NCBI RefSeq assembly: GCF_965363235.1
Contig: NC_134846.1
Location: 7,259,001 to 7,323,000, forward strand
Origin: Mytilus galloprovincialis
Lineage: Eukaryota > Mollusca > Bivalvia > Mytilida > Mytilidae
Reading direction: 5' to 3'
DNA: 64,000 nucleotides
This document shows, piece by piece, positions 1-10,250 of the stretch (position 1 is the first letter of the stretch; every line of letters begins with the position of its first letter). Below the pieces are notes generated by a model, which saw only the letters and a program-made list of their open reading frames with translations, ran no database searches and had not been told where the DNA came from. A program made the position numbers and the translations under genes.

Positions 1-812
1 AAGTGAAAATGAATAGGCCGGTGTATCAACAGATAAAAATGAATATTCAATCCGAATAAATCCTTCCCAGTAGCAAACGTTTCATCATATGATAATATTT
101 CTTTGTTCGACAAGTCCTCAGTGCATGTCAAACATACTTGTGTCAGATTATAAACACGCACTTTATTATTATTTGCTTCATCATTCAAATATTCGTGTGT
201 TCACAACTTACTTTTTTTCTTGTTTGTTATTATCAAGAGATATTGACACTATCATTGAATAACTGCTGTCTCTTTCATTGATTATAATCTTTTTTATGTT
301 CTTGAATATTCAACATAGTATGACAGAAATGTACTTGTGATTCCATTAGGAAAAGGATTAATATACGATAACAACTTATTTCCGAATCCTATTGATAATT
401 CAAATTTGATTGTATCTGCTTATCAATGTGTACCATTTCAATCCGGATGCATCATGCATGCATACGTCTAGGCTAGCTTTCTTTAATTAAAGAATCTTTT
501 CAACAGTAACTTTTTGTGAGGTCCTTACATATCATGTTGCAATATAATATAATGCCATTATCGACCATTTCAAGTGTCAGTACAGAGTTCGTGTGTTGTA
601 TTCCGGTTAATTCCATTGGAAAATCTAACAATTGCATGTCTTTTTATTTGATATCGCCTTGAATGTTCTGGTCAAATAAATGCTATTATTATACCTTACG
701 TATATTTCAAACAATTCTATTGGGTGAAACGTAATCACGTGACATGGAATAATTCAGTTAATTTTCATTCAATTGCAAGGAAGGACGAATAACCCTAAAG
801 AATTTACACCAG
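1..812. other. intergenic, no gene seen
   Basis: AT-rich DNA without a credible ORF. Bases about 347-470 resemble 7318-7430 (both carry 'ggattaatat...ttccgaatcctat' followed by 'gatgcatc'), so this is one member of a local low-identity duplication. Confidence 0.6.
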
Positions 813-870
813 CGGTGAATAACCCTATTATTCACCGGTGAATAACCCTATTATTCACCGGTGAATAACC
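813..870. repeat. palindromic minisatellite (ggtgaataaccctattattcacc)
   Basis: About two and a half copies of a 27-bp unit. Each unit is an imperfect palindrome (ggtgaataa...ttattcacc), so either strand can fold into a hairpin. It ends about 70 bp before the TRIM at 942. Confidence 0.8.
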
Positions 871-941
871 TTTTGAGTTTGTTTATTTGTACTTGAGTTA
901 CCTCCCATAAAACTGACGTCACAAACATATAAATAAACAAA

Positions 942-1123
942 TGTAACCGGAGAGCACGAATTTCATTACAAAATTGCTTGTCTCCACCGGGACTCGAACC
1001 CGGGACCTCTGTGTTACAAGGCAGCGCGTATACCGACTGAGCTAAAGAAGTACTTCCTTAGCTCAACCGCTTACGGCTGACTAAGTATCTACCAAATGTT
1101 CTAAGGGAAGCAATCCCGTCACA
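942..1123 (-). repeat. TRIM long terminal repeat (downstream, 3' LTR)
   Basis: This is the 182-bp LTR next to the polypurine tract. It carries the tRNA-like block at 979-1052. Confidence 0.88.
979..1052 (-). other. tRNA-like sequence with A and B boxes inside LTR
   Basis: The minus strand has a canonical A box (TAGCTCAGTCGG, 1044-1033) and B box (GGTTCGAGTCC, 1000-990) at normal tRNA spacing. The anticodon-loop position would read TGT (Thr-like). The T arm pairs well, but the acceptor and anticodon stems do not pair convincingly. I therefore read it as a tRNA-derived Pol III promoter module, not a working tRNA gene. It lies in the element's sense orientation. Confidence 0.8.
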
Positions 1124-1136
1124 CTTCCCCCACCTC
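1124..1136 (-). other. polypurine tract of the TRIM
   Basis: The minus strand reads GAGGTGGGGGAAG directly against the LTR start TGTGACGG, the expected position for the plus-strand primer. Confidence 0.8.
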
Positions 1137-1177
1137 AAGAGTCATCATACCATTATGACTCTCACACAAACCATGGG

Positions 1178-1200
1178 AGTATTATATTGACAGGAACTAC
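1178..1200. repeat. left arm of inverted repeat inside TRIM
   Basis: This 23-bp stretch is perfectly repeated in inverted orientation at 2498-2520, near the other end of the internal domain. Similarity extends a few bases further out on both sides. Confidence 0.85.
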
Positions 1201-2497
1201 AACGATTAGTTAGCTTTTATTTATAACCCGGGTAGCCCTGTAGAAAAGATATGGAAACTGTCTAATTAGTACGCTGTCGTTAATTTCTTTTGTGACTATC
1301 TGCGATGCCGCGGTCATAAATTGACCAGAGATACTTCTTATCAATCACGTGGTTTTTATCGAGCAGCTTAACAATATTACCTGTCGTAAAACACCTTTAT
1401 TTATTTCAATCGCGTCGATAAACCATTATCCGTGAACATCTTATTTTAACAAATCGACTGATGCATAAAAAATGAAAATCGGCCCAGAATTAATTATTCT
1501 ACAACGATTGGAAATATTGAGTGACATTATTTTATTAGTTTGTGGGTGAAGTTTAAATCGCGATTAAGGTGTGTTCCGGTTACCGCCGGTTAACAATAAA
1601 TATATTTGATAAATATTAAAACTGTGAAGTTCAGAGTAATATATAAGGTTAAGTTACTGGATAATCCTGGAAAGTACAAATTTCCAGTTTACAATTCGAA
1701 AATTAATCGAGTAAGTACCAATCAATAAAATACAGCAGAGGAAAACAGAGATCTAACTACGTTATATAGCTATTTATATAATACATTTTTGTCCCCTAAA
1801 ACATGTTATCACTATCCGACCAAATGAAACCGTCCTAATGATACTGGTAAATATTATTGAACAGTCGCGAAAACAAATTTCAACAACACATCGGGGTTCA
1901 GCTGAACATTCGTATATACCAACCAATGATCTTACCCTGGATTTAGAGCGAAACCTAATAATTCCTACATTTATCTAAAATCTCTTTGATCTTTAATTTG
2001 ATTTTATCAGAACGATCATTTACAATCGTCTTAAATATGCAGGAAATGTGTGCCACTCAGTGGAGTAAACAGTAGTTATTATATAATCACAACTTGCGAT
2101 ATATATTACATATATACTATTAGTCCAATTTCTACCGAAAAACAAATCAATAAAAATGGGGCATTTATTCAATAAATTTTGTACAAATTTCCATCGTCAA
2201 TGTGTTTTTCTATAGAATTAATGATGTCTCGAGTTAATCCATCAATCACTCAATCGGCACACATATGCAGATGTAAGGTAACGGAATCTGCCGAGGTTTG
2301 CCGATTGCTGTTTCCTAAGAATTTATCACAACATTCGATTTCTTCGTTTATTTCCGTAATCCCGAAAGCAACCGAGAATGACAATATTGTAGGTCACCAC
2401 ACGCTGGTATGTAAATAACGTGCCATGTTTCAAGCTAATTAACATGTCATTAAATTGCGCGCGGCATCGCAGATGAAACGTTTGAAGTCTGGTCGTA

Positions 2498-2520
2498 GTA
2501 GTTCCTGTCAATATAATACT
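2498..2520. repeat. right arm of inverted repeat inside TRIM
   Basis: Reverse complement of 1178-1200. The two arms would bring the ends of the internal RNA together. Confidence 0.85.
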
Positions 2521-2575
2521 TCCATGCACAAACATACCCTAGATAAATTTCTCTCTAACTACCGTGGGTTTTTTT

Positions 2576-2588
2576 AGTTGGGCGCCAA
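2576..2588 (-). other. primer-binding site of the TRIM
   Basis: TTGGCGCCCAACT on the minus strand, directly after the upstream LTR. The core TGGCGCCCAAC matches the 3' end of tRNA-Lys as used by known LTR elements. Confidence 0.8.
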
Positions 2589-2770
2589 TGTAACCAGAGA
2601 GCACGAATTTCATTACAAAATTGCTTGTCTCCACCGGGACTCGAACCCGGGACCTCTGTGTTACAAGGCAGCGCGTATACCGACTGAGCTAAAGAAGTAC
2701 TTCCTTAGCTCAACCGCTTACGGCTGACTAAGTATCTACCAAATGTTCTAAGGGAAGCAATCCCGTCACA
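2589..2770 (-). repeat. TRIM long terminal repeat (upstream, 5' LTR)
   Basis: Partner of 942-1123 with the same length. It would drive transcription of the element. It carries the second tRNA-like block at 2626-2699. Confidence 0.88.
2626..2699 (-). other. tRNA-like sequence with A and B boxes, second LTR
   Basis: Identical to 979-1052. In the upstream LTR it could start a Pol III transcript running toward the primer-binding site. Confidence 0.8.
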
Positions 2771-3055
2771 CAAAATGACAGCGTTCACGTTACACTGGTA
2801 GCCCATCGAGAGACGAGAAAATACGGCATTGGACATAAATAGAGTTGAGAGTAGCAGCCGATGATGTCTTTTATAAACGGTCCTTTTCAGGGATATAAAT
2901 ATCTTACAAAAAGATGTATATTCGAGAAAATCGAACACAAATGTATTTTTAAACGTCAGTCTGTGTGTTATGTTAAAAATATAGACTAGTAAGTGTTCGA
3001 AATGCACTTCCACTGTTAGTTCGGTATAATAAAACAATTGTGACCCCTTAGAATC

Positions 3056-3146
3056 GATGAATATCCAAAATTGTCAACCCTCAAAAGTTTTTTCACTTCG
3101 GGCTGCGCCCTCAATGAAATAACCTTGACAATTTTGGATATTCATC
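3056..3146. repeat. hairpin element, 22-bp perfect inverted repeat
   Basis: Arms 3056-3077 and 3125-3146 are perfect reverse complements (gatgaatatccaaaattg...). The ~47-bp loop holds a second small GC hairpin (gggctgcgccc). It looks like a short foldback or MITE-like element. Confidence 0.8.
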
Positions 3147-3884
3147 TCTTCAACGGGCCATAATTGTATAATATTTACGTGATTAAGTCTGTTATCTTTG
3201 ATGAGGTATTATCGTTATATAACTCCTTACATATCCAGATATTTGTAATTCGTGGGTTAATCATGTGTTAATGTTTAAGCTTTTCTGCTTAATGTAAACA
3301 GCAATCGATCCACATTCATTGATATTTTCAGATTATCTTTTCGGTTACTGTAAACTTATTTTTCGCGACCTTCACGAGAAGAAAAATAACACGAATATGA
3401 ATCGTCGCAAACAATTGAAAACATGGATCTTTCCTTGTCTAACTACATCAAGTAAATCTGGAAATCGCGAAATTGAAACGCAGCGCATTGGGATAGAAAA
3501 ATTTAAACGCGAAATATAGTATCCGTTTACAGTATTTATTAGGATATATAGAATAACGAATGTATGCCGGATTGACAAATAGCTATCAACTGAAATTGTG
3601 AATACTAGTACTTTATCCAGGTATTTATTATCAGTTCAAACCAGAAAACGCCGAGTGATAAGAAAGAAGGAATATTTTATCGCTCTTATATCTTTGCTGT
3701 CAGAATATGGACAGGAAAGTAAAGAGTAGCTTTACTATCGCACCAATCTGATTAAAATCCAGATCAAATGTACTCACTTACTTTTATGAGCAAACAAAAT
3801 CAACGATCTATATAGGTCAAATAGATTGCAATCGCCAATGATTATCATCATGCCAAGCAAGAGACAGTTAGGTTCAAGTACTGC
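3147..3884. other. intergenic, nothing identified
   Basis: AT-rich. The short open frames here match no family I know. Confidence 0.5.
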
Positions 3885-4338
3885 AATTTGAAAATAATCT
3901 TGCTTATTAGTTTATAACTTATATAATTTAAACTCCCACAGTTATAATACAAAAGTGGATAATTTGATATAGAATTTGAATTCAAGGCTTTAACTGTAAA
4001 CTATGAATGCAATGTTGTGTAAATGAATCTTGTAATCACATATGACACCAATCCACTTCAAACTGGGTGAGGCAAATTTAAATGGATACAAAATTAATCG
4101 ATTTCACCGATTCAATTCGTAAAAAAGTGTACAAGGTGCATTGTTTTGTATATTCATGTAAGTATTTCTACATTGCCATGGTATACAATGTTCTTTTCGT
4201 ATAAGCCATACAAATGTAGTATTTATTTATGTACTAGAAGCACAATTGATTCTGTTTGTACTGGGTGCACAATGTTTTCAGTAAGAGGTTATATATAATA
4301 AACCAAATCTGATCAAACTTTTGAATTAACGCAAGCTT
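3885..4338 (-). repeat. duplicated copy of the TMEM26-like 3' flank
   Basis: The order of shared words matches 11830-12240: 'aatttaaactc-cacagtt', 'ccacttcaaa', 'attgccatg', 'gggtgcacaatgttttcagt'. A third, weaker copy lies at 9820-10200. This marks an old local duplication of the downstream flank of the gene at 12.2-18.5 kb. Confidence 0.7.
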
Positions 4339-4431
4339 TCAATAATAGCCTACATTATATCTATAGTTTGGACGAACAAAGCAGAAATAAGACTGATAAA
4401 AATATTCTGGATCGAACCAATAGTTAGGTGA
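4339..4431 (-). pseudogene. TMEM26-like last-exon remnant (C-terminal tail)
   Basis: On the minus strand the frame encodes 30 residues and a TGA. It aligns with the last 31 residues of the TMEM26-like gene (12241-13059) at about two thirds identity: NYW, YFYQS, a run of spaced F/N/Y residues and a final GYY are shared. The stop codon is in the same place. An in-frame TAA lies three codons upstream, and the rest of exon 3 (all membrane segments) is missing. The remnant therefore cannot encode the protein. It belongs to the duplicated block 3885-5510. Confidence 0.75.
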
Positions 4432-5510
4432 CTTCTTTTTTTAATCTGCAATCTCTTTCGCCAGTCCGTCATCTATTTGAAATACATCTAAAATTTGACA
4501 TATCCTATTCAAAAATAACAACTAATGAAGGTTATTTTGTTTATTTTACATTATTAAGCGTATACATTTAGAGGTTAGATTTATATAAACTTGGTGAGAC
4601 AATAAAGCCCAGTTATTGCACGTCTAAAATGACAGTTGCGTTTTGATGATATCCTTTTTGCGATATTTTTTGAAAGGTTCAACTTGATGTTATATAATAT
4701 ATTTTTTTTTAAAGAATGAATTAACCAAAAAGGTACGATTTGATATTCAATTTCGTGTAATTCAGAGTTATCATGATAGCAGCCAGTTAAAATTCTGTTT
4801 TCAAAACAATACATTCGTTTCACCCAGTTCTTTCTGTTAACCGCAGACATTTATCGAGTGTCATGCCTATAACTTATTTTACACAAAATTAACCACTTCA
4901 TGTAAACTTATTAAATAACACTGTATATTGTGAAATTAAAATTATTCATGTACATTTTATATATACTAGTATATGAATAGCTCACCATGTCCTCCATGCA
5001 ACATAATTATAACATAGTTTAATGACAAAGTGTAACTATAGCATGCAATTGCATTATACTTTATTCACTTGATCGGTAATGTTGACTGTAATCTGTTTAT
5101 TATAATAAAAAAGAAGAATGTTATCCATATTCTTATTCATGAAAACCCAATTCATGGTGCATATCAATATGAATAATCTCAAGATAGTTTGAATAAGTCG
5201 TCGCCGTCATTATTATTATCATCGTCGTCGTGGTCCAGCTTTAATTTGTCTTGTTGTCATACATGTATATAATATTACCAAACGAATTTATTTATGTATG
5301 TCTGTTTTGAAAATCTGTTAAATTTGGTTAAAGATGATTTAATTGGAGAAATCGATTTGACATGAAATTCAAAGTATCGATTTTGTATTTTATCACGTTG
5401 TCATTACAGCATTTGATATCGCGAATTTGACCAATGTTTATGAGTATAAGATATCTTATTTCGATGCCGTGGATACGAATTAAAAAATAAAAAAAAACAT
5501 CAATTTGCAA
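4432..5510 (-). repeat. duplicated copy of TMEM26-like intron sequence
   Basis: Several stretches match intron 2 of the gene in the same order. About 4650-4800 matches 14270-14400 ('ttgatgttatataat'...'atcatagcagc'). About 4940-5100 matches 14545-14690 ('atgtacattttata'...'gctc-ccatgt'). About 5350-5440 matches 14960-15050 ('gtatcgat'...'tagatatc'). No exon 2 homologue was found. Confidence 0.65.
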
Positions 5511-5583
5511 TTTACATGCGTCCGAAGCTCTTTTCTTAATAACGGTTTATAAAAATAAAGTAAAATCACAAAAGTACTGAACA

Positions 5584-5860
5584 CCGAGGAAAATTCAAAA
5601 CGGAAAATCCCTAATCAAATGGCAATATCAAAAACTCAAACGCATTAAATAAGTGGATAATAACTGTCATATTCTTGACTTGGTACAGGCATGTAGAAAT
5701 TGGTGAATCGAACCTGGTTTGATAGCTAGCTAAACTTCTCACTTGTATGACAGTCGCATCAAATTCCATTATATTGACAACGATGCATGAACAAAACAAA
5801 CAGACATAATAGGTAGAAATGTCAAAAATACAACAGTCAACATTGTGTTATAATCTTAAT
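5584..5860 (+). repeat. dispersed bivalve repeat R1
   Basis: This family is shared with 6681-6885 and 23238-23320. Its word order is 'gaggaaaattcaaaacggaaa', 'aaactcaaac', 'gataataactgtcatatt', 'gacttggtacaggca', 'tagctagctaaac', 'atgacagtcgcat'. I recall many similar copies in mussel sequence. Its class is unknown to me and it carries no ORF. Confidence 0.7.
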
Positions 5861-6120
5861 CAAATAAATTGGTGCGTACCAATTGCTTTTAAAAGATTTA
5901 CCTTCATTAGGAAGTATCTAAGCAAATATGTTTGAAACGCAATGATGTATAAATGCGTGAATACGTGAGGAAATAATACATAGAAAAAACGTTAAATATT
6001 GGTCAAAATTTTGTTGGCAATACTTTCTTGTTTTTCATGAACTGAATTAACTACATTCAGCATCATCACTCCTCTGACGTCATACAATATTACTTATTTT
6101 TGAAAATGTTGCTTTAATTA

Positions 6121-6325
6121 CTAAGAAAGGACATGTATTATATTTCTACCAGATATCGTTGTTTACGGAAATATGATATAGAAAAAGTTAAAAGAGTCAT
6201 GATCCTGTCTCCATATCTTACTGAATTGGAAGATTGTTATGTTTAAAATTTATATAAAAAAAGATTTTGATGTGATATACATATTATTAGGTGGAAATAT
6301 TATACATGTTCTTTTTGTATAAAAA
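6121..6325. repeat. inverted copy of TMEM26-like intron 1 sequence
   Basis: Matches the reverse complement of about 17160-17400. Shared blocks include 'catgatcctgtctc', 'ctgaattg-aaga' and 'ggaaatattatacatgtt'. The neighbouring match 6565-6670 to 17437-17550 is in direct orientation, so one copy has suffered an inversion. Confidence 0.7.
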
Positions 6326-6564
6326 CGATTCCTTACAACAGAAATTTTCGCTTTGATAACTCTCTGGATTTTTTGTGTGTTGCCTTACGTAACTTTGCAA
6401 AAGGCGTTACTCTTGAAGAATGATTAACAGATATTTAATCTATGTTTTTCGTTCATGTGTTTAATGTGTTATACTATTTGTTATTATTTATATTGCATTA
6501 ATTTTTATTATGTAATTGTATAGTATCTATACATTCTATCTAAAATAGAAATATAATCAGTATA

Positions 6565-6680
6565 TCTCATAATGTGCAATATATATGTTGGGAAAGTTTC
6601 TTTCGTAAAAGAAAAATATATTTTTTGTTCATGAAACGATACTATTTCATGTTTATATGTAATTTTAACATGCTTAAAAG
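6565..6680. repeat. direct copy of TMEM26-like intron 1 sequence
   Basis: 'tatatgttggga' and 'ctttctttcgt' followed by 'gaaacgat' and 'atttca' are shared in the same order with 17437-17550. Confidence 0.65.
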
Positions 6681-6885
6681 GTATATGCAAAATCAAAAGC
6701 TCAAACACATCAAACGAAAGGATACCAACTGTCATATTCCTGACTTGGTACAGACATTTATGTCGAAAATGTTGGATTAATAGCTAGGTTTTATAGCTAG
6801 CTAAACCTCTCACTTGAATGACGGTCGCATTAAATTCCACTATATTGACGCTGATGTCTAAAAAAAACAAACAGATATTAACATG
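6681..6885 (+). repeat. dispersed bivalve repeat R1, second copy
   Basis: Same family as 5584-5860, lacking the first part of the family sequence. Shares 'caaaatcaaaagctcaaaca', 'gacttggtacag', 'tagctagctaaacctctcac'. Confidence 0.7.
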
Positions 6886-8028
6886 TCTGTCAGAGGTCAA
6901 TAATTAAAAAAAAATGTGAACCCCTCATCAAAATTCCGATACATGAGGTCGTAATTGGGGTAATTGAAGAAGAATGGTAAAAAAAATCTTGCTTAATGAC
7001 ATTAACAGTAATTACTAAGACGATAAAATTTACTTTTAGACGATAGAAAAATTCAACAAATTTTTACAAATCACGTTAATTTTTTTCCAAAAATAACGGT
7101 AATGATAATTACTTTAGACCTCTGACGAATAACGATAACGATATTTTATGATTCACGGTAATATTTTAACCAAGTTGATGCAAACAGTAGCCGAAAATGA
7201 CCGTTTGGTGTCTGACGGTAAAGGACATTCTTGCACTCATACATATATATGCGCAATCTTAAAATCAGATCAGACATATGCTCCTCAAGTATTTAATTTA
7301 TAAAATTTGCTTGTTAACATTAGGAAATGGATTAATATAAGTAAAAACCAAGTTTCCGAATCCTATCAAGGATTCAAGTTAAGTTTAAACTTCTCGTCAA
7401 TTCGTACATCCGATGCATCGTGTTGGGGGACAGCTGTGTAAAAGGTAATAATATTATTTTCTGGTTTTGATATAAAGATTACTAAACAAAGGAACCATCT
7501 ATTATATAACTTACTAGTCCTACATAAAACCAATAATTCTTAAACAAATTGACTGATATCTGTTAAGTTTTTTATTTCGAGATCTGACTCGATTAAACAT
7601 GTTCTTGTATAACAGTTAGAGTATCCGAATATTTCCGAATACTGTTTACATGCAATTCTATAATATAGCTATCACATTTATTTATCATAATCCATTAACT
7701 AAATATGTGACCAGTTCTTCATGTGTGATAAAACTGAAGACAAATATACATGATAGCTCACAAAAAAAACCGTACCGAGGTGCTATTCGAATGTTTTCAT
7801 TCCGAAAACCTTATCAAAACCCAATCTGACATCATATGGTCAGCCTAGTATAACGTAGTGCGTTCGTACCGGAAGTATTTGATATACATATTCGATATTA
7901 ATATGTGACATTTCCCATATCCACCTAGTGTAATCCCACGATCCATTTCTGACCTTCGGGTTGCGACACGCTCTGGTAACCTTGTTTATCAATAAATGAT
8001 GTTTCCCTTAATATCAGTCAAGTAATCA
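6886..8028. other. intergenic, no gene seen
   Basis: AT-rich. Bases 7318-7430 are a diverged copy of 347-470. Nothing else was identified. Confidence 0.5.
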
Positions 8029-8036
8029 TCCTATAG

Positions 8037-9258
8037 CAGAGATGGGTCCGATTACTTTCAATGTAATTGATTAAATTACAATTACTTTGTCATTTGTACG
8101 ATTAAATTAAATTAATGATTACATCATTTCTGAAAGTGTCTGATTAAATTAATGATTACATTTGCAAAGTAATCATGATTACATCTGATTACAATGAATT
8201 TAAAAAAAAAATTGTATGTATATATATAGCATTGTTTAGAAAGTATTTTGTTTGCTATATTATCAAATGATAACTTCAAACTTCATCTATTTAATAAACC
8301 ACAAAAGTTCACTTCATACATCCATGAACATTGTGTCACTGGTTATGACCCATTGCACTTTATCATCATTGATCTCTGAATTATTTTGACTTTAATTGAA
8401 TATAGCTTTATAATAAAAAGAGTTTGCTGTTTGTCTTCTGACCTATTCTAGACTTTAATTTATATTTGTTTCAAAGTGCAGTTTATGGAAGTTAAAATAT
8501 GGATAATATAAAGTTACCAGTTTAATCAAATTGTAAACAAAATACAAGTACTAAAAATCATTGCATTTTACATGTCAAGTCCAAATACATACAAATAAAA
8601 ATTTGCTAATTTTAAACAAGATATTTGTCCAACTTTTAATTAATTTTGTGCTAATTAGATAAATGATCACATTTCTGATTTATCTGTCCTACAGCTATAC
8701 TCAATTGGTAATTGCAACAAAAACAAACCTTAATTGGTTTCCTACCTGTCAATTCAAAGTTGACAAAAATCACAACATTAACAAAAGATTATAATTAAGG
8801 GTTAAAGAAAAGTATTACTTGAATATAACAGTTATTATCAAATATATATATGTAATTTTTTTAATTGTGAATATATGTACAATATCTTTTACTTAGGCCA
8901 TTGATGACGTTTCAATACTGTAACAGTTTATTTTTTACTGAAGTATACAAACCAATTATCATGCTTTATAAAAAAAAAGTAAACCAAACTATCTTAACGT
9001 TAAATATTATTAGTAATTAAATAAGAATAACAAAAAGGTTCATTTATTGACCATAAACACAGTTTAAGATTTTTTTTTCATTGTAATCAGAATGTAATCA
9101 TAAAATAATCAGGATTACAGGGTATTTTGAAAAGTAATTGATTAAATTAAATTACATGTAATCAGATTTTTGGCTGATTAATGATTACAATGATTACTTG
9201 AAAAATTGTAATCAATTACAGCTGATTAACGATTACAATTACAATTACCCCAAGTCTG
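8037..9258. mobile_element. non-autonomous hAT-like DNA transposon
   Basis: Starts CAGAGATGGG and ends CCCAAGTCTG, giving 10-bp imperfect terminal inverted repeats. Perfect 8-bp target duplications TCCTATAG flank it (8029-8036 and 9259-9266), which is the hAT signature. Both ends carry long arrays of 'gattac'/'taattgattaaatta' words in opposite orientation. The ~850-bp middle is AT-rich and has no transposase ORF, so it must be mobilised by another element. The intact target duplication suggests moderate age. Confidence 0.88.
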
Positions 9259-9266
9259 TCCTATAG

Positions 9267-9819
9267 TAGCCAGAGGTACTAGTCGAGTTCCATTAATGCG
9301 TTGAGTGAAGATTACAAAGTCGATATGGAAAAGACATTGTTCTTATTTATTTCCGATACACTCAAACTTATAATGTATATAATCCTATAAAAGCCTAATC
9401 ATTTGATGTGTTTGCGTTCGAATAACACTTTGCAAAATGTTATCTTACCTCCTTGTTTGATTAATGCCATTATTTTTTTATAAAAATATTTCATATACAG
9501 AACTGGCAATAGCCGACTATACAGTATAGCTTTTTCTCATTGTTGAAGGTTGTACGGTTGCCAAAATTGTTTAAATCCACTTCGTTTGAACTTTGATGGA
9601 TTGTCATTGGGAGGGACATTCATACCACATCTCCTTATTTTCATATATATATTTGCTAAGATTATGATATGACACCAAACCAATTCAAGGCCGAACAGAA
9701 TATTGCTTATTTGGCCGCTGTCGGAATAAAACTTAGAAAAGATGTTGTGGTGTAATAATAATGGAACCTATAAAATCGAATCTGATAACCCAACATTATA
9801 GCAAGAAGTTCTCTGCAAT
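9267..9819. other. intergenic, nothing identified
   Basis: AT-rich, no credible ORF or repeat recognised. Confidence 0.5.
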
Positions 9820-10250
9820 AGTACTTGTACAATTTAACTTCACTTTTATAATACAAGAGTAAATATGTTGATATATCTTGCATCCAAGGTATTCACAATA
9901 TGTAAATATAATCGAGTATAGAATAAATGTTTAAATATCAATTTCAAACCGGGTGAAATTTAATGGGTATAAACTGGTCGATTACAATGATATAATTCGT
10001 AAAAAGAAGTTTTAGAGAAAATTTGCATTGACATGAAACTATTCTCTCTCTGTGGTTCTTAACATGCTTAATAAAAAGTCGAATTTGGGTTTATATAGGG
10101 CGCTCCGTATTTTCAGTCATGAACGTCTATTGGTGTGTATACCCTCAGCAGATTATTTATAATAAAGCATAGTTCCTAAAACTTTAAAACAGGCTTTGAA
10201 TAAAGGCCTATCTTATATTCGTAAAAAGAAAACGACAGAAGACTCAATAA
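9820..10250 (-). repeat. third decayed copy of the TMEM26-like 3' flank
   Basis: Shares 'tataatacaagagtaaat', 'tcaaaccggg', 'gggtataaactggtcgatt', 'aattcgtaa' and 'ttttcagtcatgaacgtctat' with 11830-12240 and 3885-4338. A possible trace of the coding tail at 10200-10250 is too weak to call. Confidence 0.6.

Larger units (their letters stand above)
942..2770 (-). mobile_element. TRIM: small non-coding LTR retroelement with tRNA-like LTRs
   Basis: Two direct repeats of 182 bp (942-1123 and 2589-2770) differ at one base by my count. They begin TG and end CA when read on either strand. Read on the minus strand, the upstream LTR is 2589-2770. It is followed at once by a primer-binding site (TTGGCGCCCAACT, 2588-2576) of the tRNA-Lys type used by many Gypsy-like elements. 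A polypurine tract (GAGGTGGGGGAAG, 1136-1124) abuts the downstream LTR. A 4-bp target duplication 'caaa' flanks the element (938-941 and 2771-2774). The ~1.46-kb internal part has no gag or pol. The element therefore looks structurally whole but depends on another element for its proteins. The near-identical LTRs suggest a young insertion. Superfamily is not provable without coding sequence. Confidence 0.88.

Noticed and set aside
979-1052. Host tRNA-Thr(TGT) gene
   Set aside because: A and B boxes are fine, but the acceptor and anticodon stems do not pair properly. The same block recurs in the second LTR, so it is part of the element.
2705-3037. 110-codon minus-strand frame next to the TRIM
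   Set aside because: It overlaps the LTR and flanking DNA, and has no resemblance to gag, pol or any family I know.
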